From Bacillota bacterium (GTDB lineage Bacteria > Bacillota > UBA4882 > UBA10575), in assembly GCA_012735135.1 (NCBI GenBank), contig JAAYHY010000102.1, positions 1-32,788 of the forward strand: a stretch of 32,788 bases of DNA. The letters are read 5' to 3'. Positions 23,532 to 31,180 of this stretch are shown here, in pieces. The notes below the pieces were generated by a model. It ran no database searches. It had not been told where the DNA came from and was given only the letters and a program-made list of their open reading frames with translations. The position numbers were made by a program, and so were the translations under genes. The stretch's first letter is position 1, and every line of letters starts with the position of its first letter.

Positions 23532-24755
23532 TTAACAACTACTTCCGGCCAGATAACCGGTGGAAAAGGCAATCTGCAAGTTATAACCCCCGGTGTAAGC
23601 ATTCACATCGCTTACTTCCCCGGCAGAAAACAGCCCTTTCACCAATTTTGATTCCATTGTGGCCGGGTTGATTTCCTTAACGGTAACCCCGCCGGCGGGG
23701 ACGTTCGCCTCCGCCAGCGGCCGCAAACCGTTAATCTCTACTTCCAAACCTTTCACCACCGCCACCATTCGTTGCCGTTCAGCTTTGGTGATTTGGTTCA
23801 CGGGTTTCTCCGGCGGAATCCCCACCAGCTTAACCACCACCGGAATCAGGGCCCGCGGTAAAAGATCCCCCAAGGCATTATGGAAAACTTTCCGTATATA
23901 TTTCGCAAAATCCCTTTGCAGGCGTAAATCCAACTGTTCGGGCGTGAGGGCGGGTTTCAAATCGATCACCAACCGGTAAAGCCGGCCTTCTTCCAAATGA
24001 ACACTGGCCGAAAGGATGATCGGTCCGGAAACCCCGAAATGGGTAAAGAGCATCTCCCCAAAGTCACTGTAGATCTGCTTTCCTTCCTTGGACCAGATTT
24101 TAATCGCCACGTTTTTCAGGGTAAGGCCCTGTACTTCCCGGATCCAGGCCGTCGGGGACTCCAACGGAACTAAGGCCGGTTTTAACGGAGTAATCCTATG
24201 GCCCAGGGCGGCGGCAAACCGGTAGCCATCTCCGGTGGAACCGGTGAGGGGATAGGACCGGCCGCCGGTGGCCAAAATTACTTGACGAGCCGGGATAAAC
24301 TCACCATTCTTCAGTTTAACACCGGTCACCTGTCCCTCTGTTACCAGGATCGCCGTTACTTCCCCCTGCATAACTTCAACATGATAATGGGCCAGAAACC
24401 GCTCCAAGGCAGCGACCACATCGGCGGAACGGTCGGAGACCGGAAAAACCCGTCCGCCCCGTTCCACTTTGGTGGGGAGGCCCCATTCTTCAAAAAAGGC
24501 GATCAGATCCCGGTTGCCAAAGCGGTGGAAAGCATGGTATAAAAACTTTCCGTTGACCGGAATATTGGCGATCAATTCATCCAAATCGGCGATGTTGGTC
24601 AAATTACACCGCCCCTTACCGGTAATTAACAGCTTCCGGCCCAACCGCCGGTTCTTCTCCACCAACGTTACACTTCGCCCACGGCGCGCAGCGGTACCGG
24701 CGGCCATCATCCCGGCCGGCCCGCCACCGATCACCACAACCTTTTCCGTAGCCAA
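23532..24755 (-). CDS. HI0933/BaiN-family flavoprotein
   Basis: FAD-dependent oxidoreductase of 407 residues. An N-terminal dinucleotide-binding motif (VVVIGGGPAGMMAAGTAARRGRSVTLVEKNRRLGRKLLITGKGRCNLTN) is characteristic of HI0933-like proteins, with VILATGGRSYPLTGSTGDGYRFAAALGH in the middle and GLFSAGEVSDVNAYTGGYNLQIAFSTGYLAG at the C-terminus. Some relatives reduce bile-acid intermediates (BaiN), and others remain uncharacterised; the substrate here is unknown. The start is TTG 24755, with GGAGG 8 nt upstream. It is preceded by a 549-bp intergenic region with a promoter, structured RNA and terminator on the same strand. Confidence 0.88.
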   Translation of the reverse strand: MATEKVVVIGGGPAGMMAAGTAARRGRSVTLVEKNRRLGRKLLITGKGRCNLTNIADLDELIANIPVNGKFLYHAFHRFGNRDLIAFFEEWGLPTKVERGGRVFPVSDRSADVVAALERFLAHYHVEVMQGEVTAILVTEGQVTGVKLKNGEFIPARQVILATGGRSYPLTGSTGDGYRFAAALGHRITPLKPALVPLESPTAWIREVQGLTLKNVAIKIWSKEGKQIYSDFGEMLFTHFGVSGPIILSASVHLEEGRLYRLVIDLKPALTPEQLDLRLQRDFAKYIRKVFHNALGDLLPRALIPVVVKLVGIPPEKPVNQITKAERQRMVAVVKGLEVEINGLRPLAEANVPAGGVTVKEINPATMESKLVKGLFSAGEVSDVNAYTGGYNLQIAFSTGYLAGSSC

Positions 24756-24820
24756 GGTTTATTCCTCCAAACCTGTGCCGTTCTTTCCTACTTTTCATTT
24801 TCCCTCTCTTCACCGCCGGA

Positions 24821-24916
24821 GTTGCAGCTTAGCTGAAATTTTCCAAAACTGTTTTCCATCTTCTTCACGCCAACCGATAAATGAATGGTTGCAGCTAGCT
24901 GAAACTTTTCCAAAAC
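24821..24916. repeat. Duplicated palindromic element
   Basis: Two imperfect direct copies of about 29 bp, GTTGCAGCT(T)AGCTGAAA(C)TTTTCCAAAAC, at 24821-24849 and 24888-24916. Each contains a near-palindrome, TTGCAGCT-n-AGCTGAAA. They lie between the RNA terminator and the HI0933 gene and may be regulator sites. The remainder of 24756-24980 shows no credible gene. Confidence 0.6.
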
Positions 24917-24980
24917 CCCTTGCGGCCTCTTTGTCGCTTGTCCCGGTCTCCCCGCACAGGAGAATAGCGGTAAAAATTCG

Positions 24981-25008
24981 AAAAAAAAAAGCGCCACCCG
25001 ATGGTGGC
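24981..25008 (-). terminator. Strong terminator of the structured RNA
   Basis: On the minus strand GCCACC, loop ATCG, GGTGGC, then GC and ten T (24990-24981). An upstream copy of GGTGGC (25050-25045) can pair with the 5' arm (25008-25003), so it could act as an antiterminator. Confidence 0.88.
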
Positions 25009-25166
25009 AAATGAACAACAACCTTTAAGAGTTTTCCGAGAATAGCCACCTACCCCGACTGCCGGCGTGGTCAGAGGCAGGGCGAGCTTCACCCCTCCGC
25101 CGGCGCCTGGCATCAGAATGATGCTCTACAAACCCTTTGCGAACACGTATCCACAAAGGAGTTTGT
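24981..25166 (-). ncRNA. Putative structured RNA, about 186 nt
   Basis: A transcript from the promoter at 25173-25201 would begin near 25166 and stop at the ten-T terminator. It contains three successive stems. ACAAAC-U-CCTTTG pairs with CAAAGG-GTTTGT (25166-25128). GCATCA pairs with TGATGC (25124-25110). A long GC-rich hairpin joins GCCGGCG and CGCCGGC (25104-25061), with inner GAGG/CCTC and GGGTG/CGCCC pairs. A GGTGGC copy then offers an antiterminator alternative. It does not match any RNA class I can recall with confidence. It may be a free-standing small RNA or a leader for the HI0933 gene, whose start lies 226 nt beyond the terminator. No plausible protein is encoded here. Confidence 0.55.
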
Positions 25167-25172
25167 AATTAA

Positions 25173-25201
25173 ATGATAACAGATTCAACTGTCTGCTGCA
25201 A
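25173..25201 (-). promoter_or_regulatory. Promoter of the structured RNA
   Basis: On the minus strand TTGCAG (25201-25196), 17-bp spacer, TATCAT (25178-25173). The predicted start coincides with the first base of the first hairpin. Between here and mtaD (25202-25304) nothing else is recognised. Confidence 0.6.
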
Positions 25202-25304
25202 TTGAGTTACTCAGCCATAATCAGGATTTAAGGCTTGTTTCTTCCTGTTTTTTCGTTCTTAGCCGCCATTCCTTCATTTTTCTTCTAGTTTACTCTTATT
25301 ACCG

Positions 25305-26603
25305 TTAACGCCGGAATAAATCCCAGGCGGTCCGGGCGGCTGCGGAACGGATCTCGCTTTCATCCCACTTTACCATTTTTCTTTCTTTAACCAACCATTG
25401 ACCATTGACCATAACGTCGGAGACATCGCTCCCCCGCGCCGCGTAAACCATGAGGGAAACCGGGTTGAAGCAAGGAGTCAGGTGGCTTTGGTCAAGATCG
25501 ACCATGATCAAATCGGCTTTCTTCCCCGGTTCCAAACTGCCAATCTGGTCACCCAACCCGAGGGCGCGCGCCCCATTGATCGTGGCCATCCGCAAGGCCG
25601 TTTCCGCCGGTATGGCCGTGGGATCCTGGTTGGTAACTTTATGAAGGAGAGAAGCCGTCCTTAACTCGGTGAACATATCCAGCCGGTTATTACTGGCCGC
25701 CCCGTCGGTGCCCAGACTAACGAGAACGCCTGCCTTTTGGAGCTGGAGGACGGGGGCAATGCCGCTGGCTAGTTTAAGGTTACTGGAGGGGTTATGGGCC
25801 ACCGCCACCTTCTGTTTAGCCAGGAAAGAGATTTCTCCCTCATCCAGCCAGACGCCATGGGCCAACAACACCGGCCGGGAGAAGACCCCTTGGTCCACCA
25901 GATAAGCAATGGGCCGTTTCCCGTAGTTTTTGCCAATCTCCTCCAGCTCATCCCTGGTTTCCGCAACGTGGATATGCAATGGCAGCTGGTAATGGCGGGC
26001 CGTCGTGACAATCTGCCGCATAGCCGATGGTGTTAAGGTGTAGGGAGCATGGGGCCCTAACATAGCCGTAATGCGTCCCTCCGCTTTCCCCTTCCATCGT
26101 TTCGCCTGTTCAATTGCTTCTTCAAGTTTGGTCTCAACCTCCGCATCGGAACCGAGCAAGCCCCGGGATAAAACCGCGCGGATCCCTCCTTCGTCAACAG
26201 CGCGTGCCACTTCATCCATGAAAAAATACTGATCGGCAAAGGTGGTGGTCCCCGAGCGGAGCATCTCGCTGATGGCCAGGCGCGTCCCGTGATACACATC
26301 CTCCGCCGTTAACTTGGCCTCCCGGGGCCATATTTTCTCCTTTAACCAGGCATACAGCGGATAATCATCCCCCAGGCTACGCAAGAGCACCATCGCCGCG
26401 TGGGTATGCGTATTAACCAGGCCCGGCATCACCAGCTTCGTCCGGGCCTCAAGCACTTCGGTCGCCGCGTCGGCCACCGTCTCTTGCCAGGGACCTACCG
26501 CCGCTATCTTATCATCCACTATTTTTATGTAGGCATCGTGGATCGGTTCTTCTCCCTCCGCCATCGTCAGGAGCCACTCGCAGTGTATAACCACCGTTCC
26601 CAT
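25305..26603 (-). CDS. mtaD: 5-methylthioadenosine/S-adenosylhomocysteine deaminase
   Basis: Amidohydrolase of 432 residues that removes ammonia from the adenine ring of methylthioadenosine, S-adenosylhomocysteine and often 5'-deoxyadenosine. Metal ligands and active-site motifs: PGLVNTHTH (His66, His68), GPHAPYTLTP, LHIHVAET (His212, with Glu215), LLAHGVWLDEGE, and SLGTDGAASNN (Asp300). The sequence RSLGDDYPLYAWLKEKIWPREAKLT is typical of this subgroup. ATG 26603 is preferred to 26612 because GGAAAGGAG is 9 nt upstream of it and would overlap the other. It lies 108 bp downstream of the AHCY-homologue gene on the same strand, which supports sequential action. Confidence 0.92.
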   Translation of the reverse strand: MGTVVIHCEWLLTMAEGEEPIHDAYIKIVDDKIAAVGPWQETVADAATEVLEARTKLVMPGLVNTHTHAAMVLLRSLGDDYPLYAWLKEKIWPREAKLTAEDVYHGTRLAISEMLRSGTTTFADQYFFMDEVARAVDEGGIRAVLSRGLLGSDAEVETKLEEAIEQAKRWKGKAEGRITAMLGPHAPYTLTPSAMRQIVTTARHYQLPLHIHVAETRDELEEIGKNYGKRPIAYLVDQGVFSRPVLLAHGVWLDEGEISFLAKQKVAVAHNPSSNLKLASGIAPVLQLQKAGVLVSLGTDGAASNNRLDMFTELRTASLLHKVTNQDPTAIPAETALRMATINGARALGLGDQIGSLEPGKKADLIMVDLDQSHLTPCFNPVSLMVYAARGSDVSDVMVNGQWLVKERKMVKWDESEIRSAAARTAWDLFRR

Positions 26604-26711
26604 TCGGGTCATCTCCTTTCCTACCGCTACTTGGAAAATAAAGCTCTCGCTCGTCTAAATAATTGTCTTGACCAGTACTTACCAACCGGGGCAGGATGGT
26701 GTTTGCCGTTA

Positions 26712-27962
26712 CTACCAACTATTCAAATACGCGTTTTGTTCTTCGGATAAAGTATCGATCTGTACCCCCCTGGCTTCCAGCGCCAAGCGGGCTACTAAAT
26801 AGTCAATCTTCTGCGGAACCGGGTAAACTCCTGCTTTTAATTGCCCTGCTTCCTTCTGCGTAGCCAGGTATAGCAAGGACAAGATTTGCAACGCAAAGGA
26901 GAGATCCATAATCTCTGCCGGATGGCCGTCGCCGGCCGCTAAATTCACCAACCGGCCCTCGGCCAAAAGGTATAGATTCCGTCCGTCTTGTAAACGATAG
27001 GCGGTAATATTAGGCCGGACTTCCTTGATCTCCACGGCCATGCTCTTGAGGTCCTCTTTGTTAAACTCCACATCAAAATGGCCGGCATTGGCAAGTAACG
27101 CCCCGTCTTTCATTACCGCAAAATGGGGTTGACGAAAAACGTCTTTACAACCGGTCACGGAGATAAAAAGATCCCCGATCCGGGCTGCTTCCAGCGCCGG
27201 GAGAACAATATACCCGTCCATCAGCGCTTCCAAAGCTTTAACCGGATCCACCTCGCATATGACGACACGGGCGCCTAAACCTTTCGCCCGCAAGGCTACT
27301 CCCCGTCCACACCAACCATAACCGGCGACCACCACTGTTTTCCCGGCCACCACCAGATTGGTGGTGCGCATAATCCCGTCCCACGTCGACTGGCCGGTGC
27401 CGTACCGGTTATCAAAAAGGTGTTTGCAGAAGGCATCATTCACCGCGATCATCGGAAAGGCCAGCTGGTTCTGGGCGGCCATCGCCCGGAGCCGGTGCAC
27501 CCCCGTGGTGGTCTCTTCACAGCCGCCTTTCACGGAAGGTAGCAAAGACCTCTCTTCTTTATGGAGGAGATTAACCAGATCCCCGCCGTCATCTATGAGG
27601 TAGTCCGGCCTGCTGCGCAAAGTGGCGGTCAAGTGGGCGAAATACTCTTCCTCGGTGGCGCCATGCCAGGCATAAACCGGTATGCCCCTCCTGACCAGCG
27701 CAGCGGCCACATCATCCTGGGTCGACAGGGGGTTACTCCCGGTCACCGCCAGGTCAGCCCCTAATGCTTTTAAGGTAAGGGCCAAATAGGCCGTCTTCGC
27801 CTCTAAATGCACGGAAACCGCCACCCGCCGGCCGGCCAGGGGCTGCTCCGCCCCATATTTCTCCCGGATCCGGTTGAGGATGGGCATATGTTTGCTCACC
27901 CAATCTATCTTTTGCTCACCAGCAGGAGCCAAGTGGATATCCCGTATCTGGTAGGCGTCCAT
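26712..27962 (-). CDS. ahcY: S-adenosyl/S-inosyl-homocysteine hydrolase
   Basis: NAD-dependent hydrolase of 416 residues, the short form without the long insertion of many bacterial enzymes. Motifs: VHLEAKTAYL (51-60), LIDDGGDLVNLLHKE (122-136), GGCEETTTGVHRL (146-158), NDAFCKHLFDNRYGTGQSTWDGI (175-197), the NAD-binding GYGWCGRG (214-221), NAGHFDVEF (292-300) with His295, and GRLVNLAAGDGHPAEIMDLSFA with His347. The HLEAKTA form resembles archaeal enzymes, one of which hydrolyses S-inosylhomocysteine. Next to mtaD, this gene product may act on the deaminated substrate rather than on SAH itself. The ATG has GGGGAGG upstream. Confidence 0.92.
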   Translation of the reverse strand: MDAYQIRDIHLAPAGEQKIDWVSKHMPILNRIREKYGAEQPLAGRRVAVSVHLEAKTAYLALTLKALGADLAVTGSNPLSTQDDVAAALVRRGIPVYAWHGATEEEYFAHLTATLRSRPDYLIDDGGDLVNLLHKEERSLLPSVKGGCEETTTGVHRLRAMAAQNQLAFPMIAVNDAFCKHLFDNRYGTGQSTWDGIMRTTNLVVAGKTVVVAGYGWCGRGVALRAKGLGARVVICEVDPVKALEALMDGYIVLPALEAARIGDLFISVTGCKDVFRQPHFAVMKDGALLANAGHFDVEFNKEDLKSMAVEIKEVRPNITAYRLQDGRNLYLLAEGRLVNLAAGDGHPAEIMDLSFALQILSLLYLATQKEAGQLKAGVYPVPQKIDYLVARLALEARGVQIDTLSEEQNAYLNSW

Positions 27963-28004
27963 AGTTTATCCTCCCCTTTCTGACTCGCAATCGTCAGTCA
28001 ACTA

Positions 28005-28010
28005 ATTATA
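28005..28010 (-). promoter_or_regulatory. Candidate -10 of the ahcY promoter
   Basis: TATAAT on the minus strand, 43 bp before ahcY, in the AT-rich divergent region. The -35 (TTCCAT at 17 bp) is weak. TGACT/AGTCA arms between it and the SD could form a small 5' UTR hairpin. Confidence 0.35.
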
Positions 28011-28141
28011 TAAAAGAACAGGAAGAAATGGAAGCGGGGATCGGGAAAGAAGATGTGAAAAAAAGTCTTAATTTTTTCGGCCGGCACTACGATTAAATAT
28101 TTAGAGAAGGTTGGTGAAGAGCAGAAAATGGTGGTGATGAA

Positions 28142-28471
28142 GTGACATTTGGAGCCAGGTTGCGTGCCTTACGCGAAGAACAAGGGTTATATCAGAAGGA
28201 CTTAGCCGAAAAATTAGGCTTAACCCAAAAAACAATCAGCAATAACGAGAATAATGAAAGGTTCCCCGACCAAAAAACCTTACATAAAATCGCCGATTTC
28301 TTTAATGTTTCCATTGATTTTCTCCTTGGCCGCACCGAGATCCGGAATCCCAATGCGATCGTGGCCGCCCACCGCAGTGACGACCCGATGACGGAGCTGC
28401 CCGAAAGCGCCCGCCAATCGGTTCTCAGCTTCATTAAACTGGTCAAAGAAGAGTTGGGCATCGACGACTAA
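28142..28471 (+). CDS. XRE-family helix-turn-helix regulator
   Basis: DNA-binding protein of 109 residues. The N-terminal Cro/CI-type domain (about 1-64) reads FGARLRALREEQGLYQKDLAEKLGLTQKTISNNENNERFPDQKTLHKIADFFNVSIDFLLGRT. The C-terminal 40 residues (SARQSVLSFIKLVKEELGIDD) are helical and may mediate dimerisation or cleavage. The start is GTG 28142, with a GGTGGTGA region upstream. It is paired with an ImmA/IrrE-like gene 42 bp downstream, an arrangement in which the second protein often cleaves or relieves the repressor. It is divergent from ahcY. Confidence 0.9.
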   Translation: MTFGARLRALREEQGLYQKDLAEKLGLTQKTISNNENNERFPDQKTLHKIADFFNVSIDFLLGRTEIRNPNAIVAAHRSDDPMTELPESARQSVLSFIKLVKEELGIDD

Positions 28472-28513
28472 TTACCCGTTAAAGCGGAACCGGGGATCAA
28501 ATGGGGGATTACC

Positions 28514-28945
28514 GTGCCTGAAGCTCTCCTTGCCTTAGCCAAAAAGCACAATATCACTTTAAAATTCTGGAGTTTTAAGCCACCGATCGAAGCTGTCTAT
28601 TTTCGTTACCCTGGTAAAAACCCGGTCATCGGCCTCGATTACCGGCTCCTACTCGACCGGAAACATTTCCGCTGTGTCCTCGCGGAAGAACTAGGCCATT
28701 TTTTCACCTCTTCGCAGGAGAGTATCATCGTCTACTGCCACGACCCCAACCGGATCCGGACCTACCGCGAAGAGTACCAAGCGATGGTTTGGGCCGTCAA
28801 CTACCTCATCCCTGACCATGAATTAGAATTGGCATTAAATCTTATGCCACCATGGGAATTAAAAGACTTCTTCCAGGTAGACCCGGAATTCTTAGCCTTC
28901 AAACTAAAACTTTCCAAGGATCGGTTACTGGCCAACCTTAACTAA
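28514..28945 (+). CDS. ImmA/IrrE-like protein
   Basis: A 143-residue protein like the anti-repressor metallopeptidases found after XRE repressors. The active-site helix reads CVLAEELGHFFTSSQ: where the canonical motif is HExxH, residues 58-62 are Glu-Glu-Leu-Gly-His, so the first zinc histidine is replaced by Glu. The preceding GKNPVIGLDYRLLLDRKHFRCVLAEELGH and the later EYQAMVWAVNYLIPDHEL match the fold, the latter providing a candidate third ligand (Glu). The start is GTG 28514, with GGGGG at 6 nt. It overlaps the convergent mtnA gene by 21 bp at the 3' ends. Whether it cleaves the XRE protein is inference. Confidence 0.75.
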   Translation: MPEALLALAKKHNITLKFWSFKPPIEAVYFRYPGKNPVIGLDYRLLLDRKHFRCVLAEELGHFFTSSQESIIVYCHDPNRIRTYREEYQAMVWAVNYLIPDHELELALNLMPPWELKDFFQVDPEFLAFKLKLSKDRLLANLN

Positions 28946-29983
28946 ATTGGCCTGCCGGAGATTATATTTCCCCGCTTCGCTCCGGATAACCCCTTGCTCG
29001 GTGATTAAGGCCCGCACCAAACGGGCCGGGGTAAGATCAAAGGCCGGGTTGTACACCTTCACCCCGGCGGGGGCCACCGCCCGGCCGCCAAACATGGTCA
29101 CTTCTTCGGCCCCCCGTTCCTCAATGGGAATCTCCCGCCCGTCTTTTATAGTTAAATCCATCGTTGATGTGGGCGCAGCCACATAAAAGGGTAAGTCGTG
29201 GGCAGCGGCCAACACGGCCAGGGAATAGGTGCCAATCTTATTGACCACATCCCCGTTGGCAGCGATCCGGTCCGCCCCGGTCAAAACAGCCTGAACCATC
29301 CCCTGCTGCATAACATAACCCGCCATATTATCGGTGATCAACGTGACCGGGATTCCCTCCTTTTGTAACTCCCAAGTCGTCAACCGCGCGCCTTGCAGTA
29401 AAGGCCTTGTTTCACAAGCCACCACCGCAATGCGTTTTCCCGCGCCGACCGCCGCGCGGATCACCGCTAAGGCGGTGCCATGGGCGACCGTGGCTAAGGC
29501 GCCGGCATTACAAATGGTGAGGACGGTTGTGCCGTCCGCCAGCAAGGCGGCGCCATGCCGGCCGAGGCGTTCGTTGGTCTCAATATCTTCCTGGTAGAGG
29601 CGGAGGGCTTCCGCTTCCAGCGCCGCCACCAGTCTCTCTGGATCACTTTCCTGTTGCGTGGTAACGACCTTGCGCATCCGTTCCAAGGCCCAAAAGAGAT
29701 TAACCGCCGTTGGTCTGGTCGCGGCCAATTCGTTAAAGACCTTTTCCAAACCAGTGGTCAAATCACCCTTTTGACGGAGGATTTCCTCCGCCCCCAAGAC
29801 GACACCGAAAGCGGCAGCCACCCCAATGGCCGGCGCCCCCCTGACCTCCAACCGCCGAATGGCCGTGGCCACCCTCCGGTAATCGCGGCAAGCTAAATAA
29901 ACCTCCTCAGCCGGGAGTTTGGTCTGGTCAAGCAGGATCAACGTCCGGTCTTCCCAACGCATCGTCCGAATGGACTGCGTCAA
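28925..29983 (-). CDS. mtnA: 5-methylthioribose-1-phosphate isomerase
   Basis: Converts methylthioribose-1-phosphate to methylthioribulose-1-phosphate; 352 residues. Catalytic Cys158 is in LTICNAGALATVAHGTAL and Asp238 in VLTGADRIAANGDVVNKIGTY, with RGAPAIGVAAAFG near the N-terminus, all in family positions. The start is TTG 29983, with GGAGG 7-8 nt upstream; an ATG seven codons later lacks an SD. It begins 2 bp after the mtnP stop, so the two are co-transcribed. The downstream enzymes MtnB/C/D are not in the window. The enzyme may also handle 5-deoxyribose-1-phosphate. Confidence 0.94.
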   Translation of the reverse strand: MTQSIRTMRWEDRTLILLDQTKLPAEEVYLACRDYRRVATAIRRLEVRGAPAIGVAAAFGVVLGAEEILRQKGDLTTGLEKVFNELAATRPTAVNLFWALERMRKVVTTQQESDPERLVAALEAEALRLYQEDIETNERLGRHGAALLADGTTVLTICNAGALATVAHGTALAVIRAAVGAGKRIAVVACETRPLLQGARLTTWELQKEGIPVTLITDNMAGYVMQQGMVQAVLTGADRIAANGDVVNKIGTYSLAVLAAAHDLPFYVAAPTSTMDLTIKDGREIPIEERGAEEVTMFGGRAVAPAGVKVYNPAFDLTPARLVRALITEQGVIRSEAGKYNLRQANLVKVGQ

Positions 29984-29985
29984 AG

Positions 29986-30783
29986 CTAACCCTCCTCAAA
30001 AAAATGGTCGGCCTTGGGCGCCGCGTGTTGACAGGAGCAGTGCCGCTCTTTCGGGAGCGCCCCGATCACCGCCATGATCACTTGGCGTAACCGTTGGGTG
30101 TTTTCTTGCATCAAAGCGACCACTTCTTCATGGGTCAACGGTCCCGTGGCCATGCCCGCTGCAAAATTGGTGACCATGGAGATGGTAGCGTAACAGATCC
30201 CGGCCTCCCGCGCCAAGACCACTTCCGGCACGTTCGTCATCCCCACCAGATCCCCACCCAGCTTGGCAAACATCCGGATCTCCGCCGGCGTCTCAAACCG
30301 CGGCCCTTCGGTACAGACATAAACGCCACCGTCATGGACTTTATAACCGAATTGGGCTGCGGCTTTTAAAATTTCCGCCCTTAGCTCAGGGCAGTAAGGT
30401 TCCGTATAATCCACATGGACCACCCCTTGGGGGCCTCCTTCAAAGAAGGTGCTGGGCCGGCCTTTGGTAAAGTCGAGAAATTGGTCGATCAGCACCATTT
30501 CTCCCGGTCGCATCTGTGGATTCAAACTTCCCACCGCCGTGGTGGCAATGATCCGTTTTACACCCAAACGTCGGAGTCCCCAGATATTCGCCCGGTAATT
30601 AACCCGGTGGGGCGGCACGGAATGACCGGCGCCATGCCGGGGCAGGAAAACCACTTCAACCCCGTTAAATTCACCTACCGTCGGGCTAACCGCGCCATAG
30701 GGGGTTTGGACGTTAATCTCCCGAAGGTTGCTCAGAATCCCCGGATCATATACTCCGGTTCCACCGATAATCGCCATCTCCAT
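29986..30783 (-). CDS. mtnP: MTA/MTI-type nucleoside phosphorylase
   Basis: Trimeric purine nucleoside phosphorylase family, 265 residues. IIGGTGVYDPGIL, FLPRHGAGHSVPPHRVNYRANIWGLR, ATTAVGSLNPQMRPGEMVLIDQFLDFT, EGPRFETPAEIR (159-170), GMTNVPE (181-187) and SMVTNFAAGMATGPLTHEEV. At the base-recognition position it has Thr205-Asn206, as in 6-oxopurine phosphorylases, rather than the Asp of human-type MTA phosphorylase. A Cys249-Ser-Cys251 tail resembles the CxC motif of archaeal enzymes. With mtaD nearby, methylthioinosine is a likely substrate; MTA is the default annotation. ATG 30783 has GGAGT upstream; mtnA follows. Confidence 0.88.
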   Translation of the reverse strand: MEMAIIGGTGVYDPGILSNLREINVQTPYGAVSPTVGEFNGVEVVFLPRHGAGHSVPPHRVNYRANIWGLRRLGVKRIIATTAVGSLNPQMRPGEMVLIDQFLDFTKGRPSTFFEGGPQGVVHVDYTEPYCPELRAEILKAAAQFGYKVHDGGVYVCTEGPRFETPAEIRMFAKLGGDLVGMTNVPEVVLAREAGICYATISMVTNFAAGMATGPLTHEEVVALMQENTQRLRQVIMAVIGALPKERHCSCQHAAPKADHFFEEG

Positions 30784-30822
30784 TCGGCTCACTCCTTTCA
30801 TCCACCCTTTCTTGACTCTTAT

Positions 30823-31050
30823 TTATTCTCCCTTGCTTTTTCGAAGCCCCTTGGGGAACAAAGGAGGTTTCCGCCCCAGCTTAAGAAAACGAAAGCCGCC
30901 GGTTAAATACACCCCGGTAAGGCCCAGGCAAAGCGCCAACCCGGTTCCCCAATAAGGAACCGCCGGATCCGTGAGCATCTTGTAGTAGAGGGCGAAACAA
31001 CAGACCACCACGGCCCCGGCTTGCATTGGCTTGCGGTATTTTTTCTCCAT
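30823..31050 (-). CDS. Small membrane protein, hypothetical
   Basis: A 75-residue protein beginning MEKKYRKPMQ, with two predicted membrane helices (AGAVVVCCFALYYKML and WGTGLALCLGLTGVYLTGG) and a basic tail (LGRKPPLFPKGLRKSKGE). ATG 31050 has GGAGGAG 8 nt upstream, which fixes the start; a longer frame to 31173 lacks support. It lies 39 bp upstream of mtnP on the same strand and may share its transcript. No family is recognised. Confidence 0.65.
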   Translation of the reverse strand: MEKKYRKPMQAGAVVVCCFALYYKMLTDPAVPYWGTGLALCLGLTGVYLTGGFRFLKLGRKPPLFPKGLRKSKGE

Positions 31051-31180
31051 CGAAATCTCCTCCAGGCTGTTAATTCGGGGTCCGGAGGAAAGAATCCTGC
31101 AAAAAAAGAAAGCCGGGTTTTGAGCCCCAAAGTTATTCCAATTGGGCCCGTCCCACGCCCCCGGAGGAGTCACACCAGCG

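Noticed and set aside
24821-24916. Two repeats considered as a CRISPR remnant
   Set aside because: Only two copies of unequal length, a single spacer-like gap, internal palindromes and no cas genes in the window.
24788-25021. A 77-codon minus-strand frame with an internally repeated GKFQL motif
   Set aside because: It begins within the RNA terminator region and the repeated peptide only reflects the duplicated DNA element; no SD.
28142-28945. XRE/ImmA pair as evidence of an integrated mobile element
   Set aside because: No integrase, attachment repeats or other phage/ICE genes are visible, and flanking genes are housekeeping.
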